DNA of 64,000 nt, taken from NCBI GenBank assembly GCA_007695035.1, contig REEO01000028.1, positions 1-64,000 of the forward strand, read 5' to 3'. The position numbers and the translations under genes were made by a program. The notes below the pieces were generated by a model. It was not told where the DNA came from and did no database searches. It saw only the letters and a program-made list of their open reading frames with translations. Source of the stretch: Saprospirales bacterium. Lineage in GTDB: Bacteria; Bacteroidota; Bacteroidia; Chitinophagales; Saprospiraceae. Shown here piece by piece: positions 26,097 through 37,114 of the stretch (position 1 is the stretch's first letter; each line of letters opens with the position of its first letter).

Positions 26097-26657
26097 TTGA
26101 GTGAATCCGTAGAGATAACCAAGGGAAAATTACTTCTTGCAGAACCCTTTATGCTCGACCCCAATTTTAAAAGGGCCGTGGTATTCCTGTGCGACCATCA
26201 GGAAGAGGGTAGCCTGGGATTTATTCTCAACAAACCCCTGAAGATCAAAGTGGATGAACTCATTACGGATTTTCCCGAATTTGATTCCAATGTGTACTAC
26301 GGAGGCCCCGTTGCAACCGATACCATTCACTATCTGCATCGTTTAGGTGATTTAATTGAAGACAGCGTCCCTGCTGGCAACAATGTTTACTGGGGTGGTA
26401 ACTTTGAAAAGCTAAAGTTTCTAATATCGAGCGGAGTGGTCAAACCTGGATCTATTAAGTTTTTTGCAGGTTACTCCGGTTGGTCTCCTGGCCAATTGAA
26501 TGATGAGATGTTTATCGGAAGTTGGATAGCCGCCGATATGGATCCCAACTACCTGTTTTCTGTCCGGCCCCGTGAACTCTGGTCAAAAGTCCTCCGCATA
26601 AAAGGGGATATTTACTCGGTTCTGGCAGGCATGCCTGAAAATATTTCCTGGAATTGA
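26097..26657 (+). CDS. YqgE/AlgH family protein
   Basis: The 186-residue protein is a member of the YqgE/AlgH (DUF179) family, with the family's opening GKLLLAEPFMLDPNFKRAVVFLCDHQEEGSLGFILNKP-type block and FFAGYSGWSPGQLNDE in the middle. The biochemical function of the family is not established. The start codon is TTG at 26097, 12 bases after fabD; the only nearby ATG (26092) is in another frame and stops at once. Confidence 0.9.
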   Translation: MSESVEITKGKLLLAEPFMLDPNFKRAVVFLCDHQEEGSLGFILNKPLKIKVDELITDFPEFDSNVYYGGPVATDTIHYLHRLGDLIEDSVPAGNNVYWGGNFEKLKFLISSGVVKPGSIKFFAGYSGWSPGQLNDEMFIGSWIAADMDPNYLFSVRPRELWSKVLRIKGDIYSVLAGMPENISWN

Positions 26658-26670
26658 TAACTCAACCGAC

Positions 26671-28599
26671 TTGATAAATCTCAACGACATATCGGTCATA
26701 TACGGTGACCACTTTGTGCTGGACGGTATCACACTTAGCATACCGCAAGGTGATAAGGTCGGAGTCGTTGGAAAAAACGGCTGTGGAAAATCCACCTTAC
26801 TTAATATTATCGCGGGCAACATCATCCCCGACGAGGGAAATCTGCATTTGCCCTCAGAAACAAGTATCGGTTTTTTGCACCAGGACATTGAGATCGATCT
26901 TGAACCTTCTGTGATTCAGGCTGCAAAAAAAAGCCTGGAAGAACTTGCGAAAATAGAGCAGGAGCTGAATCGCTTAAAAAAACAGGCAGAGAAAACCGGT
27001 CAACTTACCGAAGATGAAGGGTTTAAAATGACTGAGCTGGAGGAGCGGTTCCGGTTGTTGGGTGGATATTCTCAAGAAGCAGAGGCTGAAAAAATCCTAA
27101 AGGGACTCGGTTTTTCCAGACAGGATATGGAGAAAAAAGTGGGCGAACTCAGCGGTGGATGGCGCATGAGGGTCGAACTCGCTAAAATCCTGCTAGCCAA
27201 TCCTGATATTCTGTTGCTGGATGAGCCGAACAACCACCTGGATATGGAATCTATCATCTGGCTGGAAAAGTGGCTGACCAACTGCGATGCCACTGTACTC
27301 ACGGTAAGCCACGATGCCGAATTTATTGAAAATGCCTCTTCTTCCGTCCTGGAAATGTCCAATGGGAAAGCACACTACTTCAAGGGGTCTTTTGCAGATT
27401 ATCATACCAATAAAGAGCTTCGTAGAGAAAACGAATTGAGGACCTATCAGAACCAGCAAAAAGAGCTGGCGGAAAAGCAGCGCACCATTGATCGCTTCCG
27501 GGCTAAAGCCACCAAGGCTAAAATGGCCAAATCCATGGAGAAACAACTGAACAAAATGGAGTTGGTCGATGTGCCTGAAGAGGACACTGCAACCATCAAT
27601 TTCCGGTTCCAGCCTCCCCCTCGCAGCGGTGATATGGTGATAAAGGTAAATGGTCTATCAAAGTCATATGGCCCCCAGTCTGTTCTGGAAGATGTCGATT
27701 TTGAAATAAGAAGAGGGGAGAAAGTGAGTCTGGTTGGAAAAAACGGAGAGGGAAAATCGACATTTGTAAAAGTACTGACAGGAGATACAGAAAAAAATAG
27801 TGGGGAAGTGGTCTATGGGCACAATTTGAGCATTGGCTATTTTGCCCAGGATCAGGACAAGCTGTTAGATGGAAATCTCACCTTGCTCCAATTCATGGAA
27901 CAGGACTGTCCTCCCGACCTCAGGCCTAAATTGCGAGGCATCCTCGGGAGTTTTCTCTTTTCAAACGACGATGTAGAGAAAAAAATAAAGGTGCTTTCAG
28001 GTGGTGAGCGATCCAGACTGGCTATGGCAAAAATGCTCCTCAAGCCCTTCAACCTCCTCATTCTCGATGAGCCTACCAATCACCTGGATATCCCCTCAAA
28101 AGAGATTCTGAAGCAGACTATTGATGCATTTGAAGGGACCGTCATTATAGTTTCGCACGACAGGCATTTTCTAAGAGGGCTCTCAGAGCGGACCTGTGAA
28201 TTTACCAACCGGAATATGGTGAACTACCTGGGGGATATTGATTATTTCCTCGATAAAAAGGGCAAATCGGACATCAGGGATTTTGAAAAAAGGACGGAGA
28301 AGAAGGTGCATGAAGGGGGTAATAAGGTTAAAAAAGTCAAAAGCCCGGAACAGAAAAAGGAAGAATTTGAACTACGTAAAGAACTCAACAAAACTATCCG
28401 CTACTGCGAGCGAAATATCGACAGACTTGAAAACGATATCACCCGGATCGAACAGTCGATGTCAGACCCGTCCTTTTTTGAAAGAGACGATGCTGTGGAC
28501 GTTTCTAAGAAACTGGATAGCTTAAAATCCCATTTGGAAGAAGAAAACGAGAAGTGGGAAGTTGCTGTTGAAAAGCTGAGCGAATTGGAAGCGGAATAG
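26671..28599 (+). CDS. ABC-F family ATPase (ribosome-associated type)
   Basis: The 642-residue protein has two ABC ATPase domains and no membrane segment, as in the ABC-F group that acts on ribosomes. Walker A motifs are GKNGCGKST (about 33) and GKNGEGKST (about 355); signatures LSGGWRMR and LSGGERSR; Walker B LLLDEPNNHLD and LILDEPTNHLD. A charged linker (about 245-310) and a basic coiled-coil C-terminus follow the Uup/YheS pattern. The C-terminal extension suggests an Uup-like member rather than EttA. The start is TTG at 26671, 13 bases after yqgE. Such proteins tune translation; antibiotic resistance cannot be inferred. Confidence 0.92.
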   Translation: MINLNDISVIYGDHFVLDGITLSIPQGDKVGVVGKNGCGKSTLLNIIAGNIIPDEGNLHLPSETSIGFLHQDIEIDLEPSVIQAAKKSLEELAKIEQELNRLKKQAEKTGQLTEDEGFKMTELEERFRLLGGYSQEAEAEKILKGLGFSRQDMEKKVGELSGGWRMRVELAKILLANPDILLLDEPNNHLDMESIIWLEKWLTNCDATVLTVSHDAEFIENASSSVLEMSNGKAHYFKGSFADYHTNKELRRENELRTYQNQQKELAEKQRTIDRFRAKATKAKMAKSMEKQLNKMELVDVPEEDTATINFRFQPPPRSGDMVIKVNGLSKSYGPQSVLEDVDFEIRRGEKVSLVGKNGEGKSTFVKVLTGDTEKNSGEVVYGHNLSIGYFAQDQDKLLDGNLTLLQFMEQDCPPDLRPKLRGILGSFLFSNDDVEKKIKVLSGGERSRLAMAKMLLKPFNLLILDEPTNHLDIPSKEILKQTIDAFEGTVIIVSHDRHFLRGLSERTCEFTNRNMVNYLGDIDYFLDKKGKSDIRDFEKRTEKKVHEGGNKVKKVKSPEQKKEEFELRKELNKTIRYCERNIDRLENDITRIEQSMSDPSFFERDDAVDVSKKLDSLKSHLEEENEKWEVAVEKLSELEAE

Positions 28600-28840
28600 T
28601 ACATATAGGCTCAGATGGCATCTTAGCTGAAATTACCACTTAAGAATATCTTCGCATTCCAGTCCATGATTCTACTTTTTCAAAAAACAATAAAAACCTT
28701 ATGTGACGTTTATTGTTTCCGAGGATGATCAAATTTCCATACTGTTATTTGGCTCTGTGATTACGGGATGTTGAATTGGCAAGGATTTTGTTGTATTAGA
28801 AAAAATAAGCATTAAAAATTTTTATAATATATAAAAGTTA

Positions 28841-28848
28841 TACCTTTG
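28841..28848 (+). promoter_or_regulatory. distal -7 box upstream of the MltD-like gene
   Basis: TACCTTTG is a full match to the TAnnTTTG element, 78 bases before the ATG at 28927. An AT-rich tract (TATAATATATAAAAG) precedes it. Confidence 0.5.
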
Positions 28849-28903
28849 CGCCCGGTTTAGGGAAATATGATTAAAAATTGTTAGGTGTGGAGATAGTTTG
28901 ATG

Positions 28904-28911
28904 TATCTTTG
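28904..28911 (+). promoter_or_regulatory. proximal -7 box of the MltD-like gene
   Basis: TATCTTTG, with a TTG at 28878-28880 spaced 23 bases upstream. Its transcript would start about 10 bases before the ATG at 28927, giving a very short leader. The box overlaps a possible TTG start at 28909, which makes that start unlikely. Confidence 0.6.
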
Positions 28912-28926
28912 CGCTTCGAATTTACC

Positions 28927-30363
28927 ATGAACATGATACGAAAATTCGCACTAAGGGGAGCGGTGTGTGCGCTCGCCGGACCATTTTTGTTTTCAATGAG
29001 CTTGAAAAACCAGGCTGATGCTGCCACCGTACTGGAGGATGGCGACAAGCCGGATTTTTCCATTGAGACTATTGAGAACCGCTTATACGAGATGAACTTG
29101 CCCTTCGAGGCTACAGTGGATCCTATATTTCACCGTCGTGTCAAAGCCTATATGCACGACGGACGGAACTATTCGGATCGAATGCTCCTTCGAATGGCTA
29201 TGTATTTTCCTTATATAGAGCAGCAGTTAGAAAAGCGCGATTTACCTCGTGAGTTAAAGTACCTCACTGTCACCGAAAGTGCGGTTAACCCCAATGCGAG
29301 ATCAAGAGCAGGGGCTGTGGGACTTTGGCAGATTATGCTCGGTACCGCCAGACATCTCGGTCTCCGCGTAAACAGCGTGGTTGATGAAAGGCGGGATCCA
29401 AGGGGTTCCACAGAGGCCGCGCTGGATTATTTGGAGGAATTGTTCGATCGATATGACGACTGGAAGCTTGCCCTGGCAGCCTACAATTGTGGACCGGGTA
29501 GAGTGGACCAGGCAATTCGCCGGTCAGGCAGCAGGAATTTTGATGAGTTGAAGCGTTTTCTCCCCTTTGAGACGAGACAGTACATACCGTCTTTCATGGC
29601 TGCCACTTATTTTGGCACCTATTACGCAGATCACGGCATTGTGCCGGTACCTGACGATTACGACCTGATTTTGACGGGTACAGTAAAAATATATGAGAAT
29701 ATCAATTTCACCAATCTGTCTAAAAAAACAGGTGTGCCAAGAAGTACGCTGGTAAAACTCAATCCCGCTTTTCGCGCTGGTTATATCCCCACAAATACAC
29801 AGGGATATGATATTATCATGCCACTTAGAGCCGCTATGGTTATTGAGGGTAAAAAAGACGATCAAAAATCAGCTAGTCAGATTCAAAGGGAATTTGCAGG
29901 TTATGTGGAATCTGTTTATGTGACAGAGGAAGCACTGACATGGAGAGACCTCGCAGATGTCCTCCACATGGATCCTTTCCACCTAAAGTATCTCAATACC
30001 CACCTCGGAAGTAACAATCAGTTGTCTAAAGGAACCAAAGTGAGGTTCGTGATACCTAAATTCAACAGGTACTTGATTGACGATCAGGGGGAAGAACCCA
30101 TTGTATATGAACTGGGTCCATTGGAAACAATACCTATGTTAAGGCTCTCCGGCATAAAGCGGGCCAGTGCGCCCAACTTTCCCCAACGCAAAGAAAAGGT
30201 CATTACTAACGCCGAAGCCCAGCTTAGCGGTACCAGAATCCGCAGAATTTACGCCAATAAAATGGTGCCAGGCCGTGGTCAATCTCTTTCGGATGCTGAG
30301 CGTATGGAGGATTTCCATACCAATCGCTCACAGCAGTGGAAGGCCGCATTTGCTGCAGAGTAA
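28927..30363 (+). CDS. membrane-bound lytic transglycosylase, MltD-like
   Basis: The enzyme cuts peptidoglycan strands between MurNAc and GlcNAc in the periplasm. From the ATG at 28927 it has 478 residues: a signal sequence (about 1-34), a goose-lysozyme-type SLT domain with catalytic Glu in LTVTESAVNPNARSRAGAVG (about 117) and the family's LALAAYNCGPGRV, then two weak LysM-like modules (KIYENINFTNLSKKTGV and LTWRDLADVLHMDPF). The 6-codon extension to a TTG at 28909 is rejected because a promoter box overlaps it. The next gene encodes a NamZ-type muramidase; both act on wall turnover. Confidence 0.88.
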   Translation: MNMIRKFALRGAVCALAGPFLFSMSLKNQADAATVLEDGDKPDFSIETIENRLYEMNLPFEATVDPIFHRRVKAYMHDGRNYSDRMLLRMAMYFPYIEQQLEKRDLPRELKYLTVTESAVNPNARSRAGAVGLWQIMLGTARHLGLRVNSVVDERRDPRGSTEAALDYLEELFDRYDDWKLALAAYNCGPGRVDQAIRRSGSRNFDELKRFLPFETRQYIPSFMAATYFGTYYADHGIVPVPDDYDLILTGTVKIYENINFTNLSKKTGVPRSTLVKLNPAFRAGYIPTNTQGYDIIMPLRAAMVIEGKKDDQKSASQIQREFAGYVESVYVTEEALTWRDLADVLHMDPFHLKYLNTHLGSNNQLSKGTKVRFVIPKFNRYLIDDQGEEPIVYELGPLETIPMLRLSGIKRASAPNFPQRKEKVITNAEAQLSGTRIRRIYANKMVPGRGQSLSDAERMEDFHTNRSQQWKAAFAAE

Positions 30364-30407
30364 ATTCCTTAATACCCAATACCGTGAATCCTCTAGCCAC
30401 TGGGGGA

Positions 30408-30455
30408 TTCAATTGACAATGGACAATTGACCCACTAAAGCTTTGTGGGCAAGTA
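30408..30455. repeat. dispersed repeat, family A, copy 2
   Basis: TTCAATTGACAATGGACAATTGA leads into a 19-base palindrome CCCACTAAAGCTTTGTGGG (30431-30449). The same lead-in and a G/C-run palindrome recur near 43344, 49854, 56039 and 63513. It lies between the MltD-like and NamZ-like genes. Confidence 0.6.
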
Positions 30456-30588
30456 GATGGTGTGCGGGAACAGTAGGGGATTTAGATACGGAATACCTTG
30501 AGTATCCTGGGATCCCCCCTAAAAATCAAGTGATAAATACAACCATAACCCCAATCAGTATAACCAATATTAATATGTAAAAAAATCA

Positions 30589-30596
30589 TATATTTG
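30589..30596 (+). promoter_or_regulatory. -7 box of the NamZ-like gene
   Basis: TATATTTG matches TAnnTTTG, 24 bases before the ATG at 30621. It overlaps a TTG at 30594 that would extend the frame, so the ATG is the preferred start. Confidence 0.55.
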
Positions 30597-30620
30597 CTCC
30601 CACATATATGTTCTCTTTTC

Positions 30621-31871
30621 ATGAAAGCACTTTCATTTATTTGTTTTGCGACGGCATTTTGGATGCTGTCAGGGGTAGTCTCTTGCAGGGTTTCCATCAA
30701 AGCCCCGAATTCTAACATTGCAGATCACAGTGAATCTCCATCGGGGATTAAACTGGCAGAAGATGTGATGGTGGGCGCGGAGCGCATGGATTTGCTCGTA
30801 CCTAAGCTCGCCGGAAAAAGGATAGGCCTCGTGGTCAATCACAGCTCCCTGGTGGGCGAAACGCATCTTTTAGACAGCATTCTTAGTCTTGAAAAAAATG
30901 TAGTGAAAATATTTGCCCTGGAGCACGGCATCAGGGGTGATGCGGATGCCGGTGAATTGATCGACGACAGCCGCGATGCTCGAACCGGTTTGCCGATAAT
31001 TTCTCTCTACGGAACTGAGAAGAAGCCAACGAATGCCCACATGAGCGATTTGGATGTAGTGCTTTTTGACATTCAGGATGTGGGAGTCAGGTTTTACACC
31101 TACATCAGTTCTCTTCATTACATCATGGAAGCAGCCGCGGAAAACGGGGTAGCCATAGTGGTCACAGATAGGCCCAATCCCAATGGCTTTTACGTCGATG
31201 GGCCCGTCCTTCAACCCGGATTTGAGTCCTTTGTGGGAATGCATCCCGTTCCGGTTGTGCACGGTATGACTGTGGGCGAGTATGCGAAAATGATCAAGGG
31301 CGAGGGGTGGATCAAAAGCTCGGAGGATCTCGAATTAATGGTAGTACCTTGCCTGAATTACGACCACAGCATGACCTATGATCTCCCGGTGCCTCCATCA
31401 CCCAATTTACCCAATCTGCGTGCAGTGCTTCTCTATCCGTCTCTGTGTTTTTTTGAGGGAACGGAGGTCAGTGTCGGAAGGGGGACCAATCTTCAGTTTC
31501 AATTGATCGGCAGTCCATTTATCTCCTCGGGGGACACTATTTTTATTCCTGAGAGCAAGCCGGGTGCTACCAATCCCCCTTTTTTAGGGAAAAAATGTCA
31601 CGGCTACTCGTTCACCCATCTTCACTGGTCTGAAATTGCCCAAAAAGGTCAATTGGATCTCCAACCACTTATTCAAATGTTTAGTGAGTTTCCCACCGAA
31701 CAGTCCTTTTTTCTAAGGAATAATTTCTTCGACAGGCTGGCCGGGACTGAACGCTTGCGCAAACAAATAAGTGATGGGTGGACCGAAGAGCAAATCAGGG
31801 CCGAGTGGCAGAGAGACCTACATCACTTTTTAGAAATCAGAGAAAATTATTTGTTGTACGATGATTTTTAA
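30621..31871 (+). CDS. DUF1343/NamZ-like exo-beta-N-acetylmuramidase lipoprotein
   Basis: The 416-residue protein belongs to the DUF1343 (PF07075) family, for which NamZ of Bacillus subtilis and Tannerella forsythia was shown to release MurNAc from wall fragments. Visible family segments: GKRIGLVVNHSSLV, FALEHGIRGDADAG with the conserved Glu-His, LDVVLFDIQDVGVRFYTYI, VTDRPNPNG and LYPSLCFFEGTEVSVGRGT. A lipoprotein signal (SGVVSC, Cys about 22) anchors it in the envelope. The start ATG follows a TATATTTG promoter box by 24 bases. Together with the upstream lytic transglycosylase it could support wall recycling or attack on other bacteria's wall; this is inferred. Confidence 0.88.
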   Translation: MKALSFICFATAFWMLSGVVSCRVSIKAPNSNIADHSESPSGIKLAEDVMVGAERMDLLVPKLAGKRIGLVVNHSSLVGETHLLDSILSLEKNVVKIFALEHGIRGDADAGELIDDSRDARTGLPIISLYGTEKKPTNAHMSDLDVVLFDIQDVGVRFYTYISSLHYIMEAAAENGVAIVVTDRPNPNGFYVDGPVLQPGFESFVGMHPVPVVHGMTVGEYAKMIKGEGWIKSSEDLELMVVPCLNYDHSMTYDLPVPPSPNLPNLRAVLLYPSLCFFEGTEVSVGRGTNLQFQLIGSPFISSGDTIFIPESKPGATNPPFLGKKCHGYSFTHLHWSEIAQKGQLDLQPLIQMFSEFPTEQSFFLRNNFFDRLAGTERLRKQISDGWTEEQIRAEWQRDLHHFLEIRENYLLYDDF

Positions 31872-31913
31872 TCTGCTAACTTTTACTTTTTTCTCTTAAG
31901 ACCTTCTGGTACC

Positions 31914-33146
31914 ATGACCATCGTACACGATCAATATTCTGTCGATTGGATTAAGAGGCTGCCCTTGTGGGACAACCCGTTTTTTGTTACCATTCCTTGC
32001 TATTCAGAACCCGATGTAAAAACCACCTTATTGAGCCTCGATAAGGCCGCCGGATATTCTGATAATGACATTGTGACGATACTCCTGATAAACTCCTCAG
32101 TAGGGGATGACCGTGATGTGTTGTTGAAGAATAAAAACGCGCTAGAAACAGCCATTTCCATAGAGCCCCGTAACTACTACCTGGTTCCCCTATGGGTTCG
32201 GGATATTCCCGATAGATTATCCGGTGTGGGATATGCGCGTAGGTTGGCCATGGATGCTGCCTGTTTTTACTGTAAAAAGTATGGCTTCCCGGAGAATCCC
32301 GTCCTCTGCCTGGATGCCGACTCCACTGTGGCCGAAAATTACTTTATTGAAACGACCCGGTTTTTCAACCATCATCCGGAATTAGATGCTGCTTCCATTT
32401 ACTTTGAGCACCCGGTTCAAGAGGTGGAAGATTCCAGATTGAAAAGTGGAATAATCGACTACGAGAACCATTTGAGGTACTTTATTCTGGCGCAAAAATG
32501 GAGTGGTCACCCTCACGCATTTCACACGGTGGGTTCTTCCATGGCTGTCAGGGCTGCAGCTTACAGTAGGGAAGGCGGAATGAACAAGCGAAAAGCAGGT
32601 GAGGATTTTTATTTTCTTCACAAATTTTCCAAGAATGGAACGCTCGGCATTTGTAATGAAACCGCAGTTTTGCCGGCATCCAGGATATCTGACCGGGTGC
32701 CTTTTGGCACAGGCAGGGCAATGTTGGATATAAAAGCAGGGAAAAGTTGGACTACCTATGCTCCCGAAACTTTTTTTGATCTGAAAAGGATTAATGATGG
32801 CCTGAGGTCCGGTTACCAAAAGTCCGAAAATGAGGTATGGGCAGAATTGCCGGTGAGCTTTCAAAAATTCATAGATTTGGGGACTTTTGAAGGGAAATTC
32901 AAACAGGTTTGCAAGCACTCAGCCTCATCAGAGAGTTATACCAAGCGACTCTTCCAGTGGTGGGATGCTTTCATGGTGTTTAAATACGCCCACTTCTGTC
33001 GCGACCATTTTTATCCCAATCTCCCTGTGGATAAGGCCGTTTACGAATTTTTTGATACAATCGGACAACAGACACCAAACGACCCGGAAGAGCAATTGGA
33101 AATGTTGAGAAGATTAGACAGGTCCAGGGGGTCAAAAGGGGAGTGA
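31914..33146 (+). CDS. glycosyltransferase family 2-like protein
   Basis: The 410-residue protein has a GT-A type fold at the N-terminus: VTIPCYSEPDVKTTLLSL as the first strand and nucleotide-binding loop, and LCLDADSTVAENY as the DxD-type metal site (about 138). GGMNKRKAGEDFYFLHKF resembles the ED acceptor-base motif (AGEDFY). The C-terminal part is helical with no clear membrane span, so it may act in the cytoplasm. Donor and acceptor are unknown. No polysaccharide cluster adjoins it; it follows the NamZ-like gene by 42 bases and ends 2 bases from the convergent stress-protein gene. Confidence 0.8.
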   Translation: MTIVHDQYSVDWIKRLPLWDNPFFVTIPCYSEPDVKTTLLSLDKAAGYSDNDIVTILLINSSVGDDRDVLLKNKNALETAISIEPRNYYLVPLWVRDIPDRLSGVGYARRLAMDAACFYCKKYGFPENPVLCLDADSTVAENYFIETTRFFNHHPELDAASIYFEHPVQEVEDSRLKSGIIDYENHLRYFILAQKWSGHPHAFHTVGSSMAVRAAAYSREGGMNKRKAGEDFYFLHKFSKNGTLGICNETAVLPASRISDRVPFGTGRAMLDIKAGKSWTTYAPETFFDLKRINDGLRSGYQKSENEVWAELPVSFQKFIDLGTFEGKFKQVCKHSASSESYTKRLFQWWDAFMVFKYAHFCRDHFYPNLPVDKAVYEFFDTIGQQTPNDPEEQLEMLRRLDRSRGSKGE

Positions 33147-33148
33147 AG

Positions 33149-33973
33149 TCAATTGAATTTTAGCGCCAAAACCGGGATTTGGGTGTGGAGTACCAATTTT
33201 TCCGTGTAAGAACGCTCGAACAGGCGGTCGATGAGTTTGTAGTTTTTACTGAGAAGTACGATCAGGTCCGTGGGATTTAGATCGGTGAATTTCAGAATAC
33301 CACTTACCACGTCAATAGCATTCACTAATGAAAATTTAAGGCCGGGGTAGTGGGCCAGCTTGTTTTTAATCTCGGCCATTTTATCCTCCATGAGAGGATT
33401 ATTGGCAATGTTCACGTCGAATAGGTGGATATTTGGGCTGAGTACTGAGATAAGTTCGTGGATTTCTTCAAAGCGCCTTTGGTCGAAGTACAGGAAATCA
33501 ACTCCGAGAGCTATTTTTTCCGGGCTTTCCGCAGTCCAGTTTTTTGGAACTGCCAGCACGTGTATGGTCGATTCTTCCAGCACTTTTTGGGTAGTGCTTC
33601 CAAATACGACTTTGCGCAGGGTATTTTGCCCCTCTGTTCCCATGCAGATTAGGTCAAATTGCCCTTCTTTGGCGGTTTGATTGATTAGTGAAGAAACGCG
33701 TTTTTTTGAATTGATTGACTTAAAGGTGAAGGAGCGCGAATATCCGGTTTTCTTTCTTGCGAGTGAAATGGCCTTTTCCAGGGCTTTGTCAAAGTTGGCC
33801 GTGGATAGTAATTGAAAAAACTCATTGCTGTATGCCCCGGAGGTGACTTTTTCGCCGTGCACAGTAATCAATTGTATTTCATCTACCTGGTATTTTTCTC
33901 CGATTACACAGGCTGCTTGGAGTGCATTGATTGAGGTAACAGAAAAATCCAGCGGGCACAGTATTTTTTTCAT
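33149..33973 (-). CDS. universal stress protein (tandem UspA domains)
   Basis: The 274-residue protein contains two UspA-like domains. The first (1-148) starts MKKILCPLDFSVTSINAL and carries CMGTEGQNTLRKVVFGSTTQKVL, the ATP-type loop pattern G-x2-G-x9-G-S/T. The second (about 155-273) is more divergent and lacks a clear ATP loop. Such proteins help survival under stress; a precise role is not known. A near-consensus TAACTTTA lies just before the start. It is convergent with the glycosyltransferase gene, 2 bases apart, with no room for a separate terminator. Confidence 0.9.
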   Translation of the reverse strand: MKKILCPLDFSVTSINALQAACVIGEKYQVDEIQLITVHGEKVTSGAYSNEFFQLLSTANFDKALEKAISLARKKTGYSRSFTFKSINSKKRVSSLINQTAKEGQFDLICMGTEGQNTLRKVVFGSTTQKVLEESTIHVLAVPKNWTAESPEKIALGVDFLYFDQRRFEEIHELISVLSPNIHLFDVNIANNPLMEDKMAEIKNKLAHYPGLKFSLVNAIDVVSGILKFTDLNPTDLIVLLSKNYKLIDRLFERSYTEKLVLHTQIPVLALKFN

Positions 33974-34035
33974 GCTTGTAAAGTTACCGGGTAAAATGGA
34001 TAATTTTCCTTAGAGGCCACATAATTTTCCTGAAT

Positions 34036-34983
34036 TTACGCAACCACTCTTATTATATAAACGAGTGCAATGCTAATAAAAAGTCCCAATGTTACCTTCC
34101 CGAGGTCGAGGAACACATTTTTCCAGGCATTGGAATCCAGTTTGCCCAACCTCCATCGAACGGCCAATTCCCTACCGGCCAGCAAACCGATAAAGACCCA
34201 GGTCGTGCTCATGGGGACGTTGTTTAATTCCTTAAAGTAGTACAAAATAATTCCGTAAGTAAGGTCAATGATGGTTGCTGAGCGGATATCCGTTGTGTTG
34301 GTCTTAACCTTGACTATTTCCTGAATTTTTCCTCCGCGTGCGCTGAAAATTATTCCCAGCATGGTAAGAATAATGACCAGTGAAATGATCAATTCAGTAA
34401 GTGAGAGATCTCGCGGTAAATAGACGTATATATTGGCAAAATCCTGTATCAGCCACATGGACCACAAAAACCCGGTGGACAAAACCTGAAACACGGACCA
34501 CACTGTTTTATTCAGTCCCTTAAGGGGTCTTTCCATGAATTTCTTTTCCAGAAGGTTGGTCACCAATAGGTATATTATAATCGCTGCAATAAGAGCCACG
34601 AAATAACCCGATACCGACTTGAACATCATGGATGCGAGGTTTTCGGGATTGAAAAAGGTGAGCACCATAAAGGAAGTACTCACCGGAATTCCCAGGCGCG
34701 TGATGCTCAGCAGTACCAATGGTGGCAATAAGTAATACCAGGAGAGGGGGTCCGGGAATGGGTAGCGCTCCAATCTGGCATAAGATACATCGCCCTGATT
34801 TACGGTCCAACCATACACCAATGTGAAGGTAAGTACAACCGATGCAAAAAGCCAGAGAATGTACCAGGGCCGCTTCTCGTTGGAGCTGATAAATGTCCCG
34901 AGTGTCTGAATGGCGTCATTCCCTACCACCGCGTAAGATGCGAGTATAAACCCGCCCCACATTACCAATAATTCAATACTCAT
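34036..34983 (-). CDS. PiT-like inorganic phosphate permease family membrane protein
   Basis: The 315-residue protein has about 8-9 membrane helices. It carries two copies of PiT-type signatures: VVGNDAIQTLGT in the first helices (compare GANDVANA-type motifs) and NNVPMSTTWVFIGLLAGRELA in the second half (compare the P-x-S-T-T-H motif, here Trp in place of His). The length is short for PitA. A phosphate or other anion permease of this superfamily is likely, but the changed signature residues leave the substrate open. No PhoU-like regulator is next to it. Confidence 0.7.
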   Translation of the reverse strand: MSIELLVMWGGFILASYAVVGNDAIQTLGTFISSNEKRPWYILWLFASVVLTFTLVYGWTVNQGDVSYARLERYPFPDPLSWYYLLPPLVLLSITRLGIPVSTSFMVLTFFNPENLASMMFKSVSGYFVALIAAIIIYLLVTNLLEKKFMERPLKGLNKTVWSVFQVLSTGFLWSMWLIQDFANIYVYLPRDLSLTELIISLVIILTMLGIIFSARGGKIQEIVKVKTNTTDIRSATIIDLTYGIILYYFKELNNVPMSTTWVFIGLLAGRELAVRWRLGKLDSNAWKNVFLDLGKVTLGLFISIALVYIIRVVA

Positions 34984-37041
<2,058 letters not shown>

Positions 37042-37044
37042 GTG

Positions 37045-37052
37045 TATTTTTG
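37045..37052 (+). promoter_or_regulatory. -7 box of the DASS transporter gene
   Basis: TATTTTTG fits TAnnTTTG and lies right after the pyrG stop codon, 62 bases before the next ATG. It may let the transporter gene be expressed apart from pyrG. Confidence 0.45.
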
Positions 37053-37114
37053 CCGCATTGCCCGTTTGATCATTCAATCGAGCTAATTGAATTAAATTAC
37101 ATCCTTCCGCGAGT

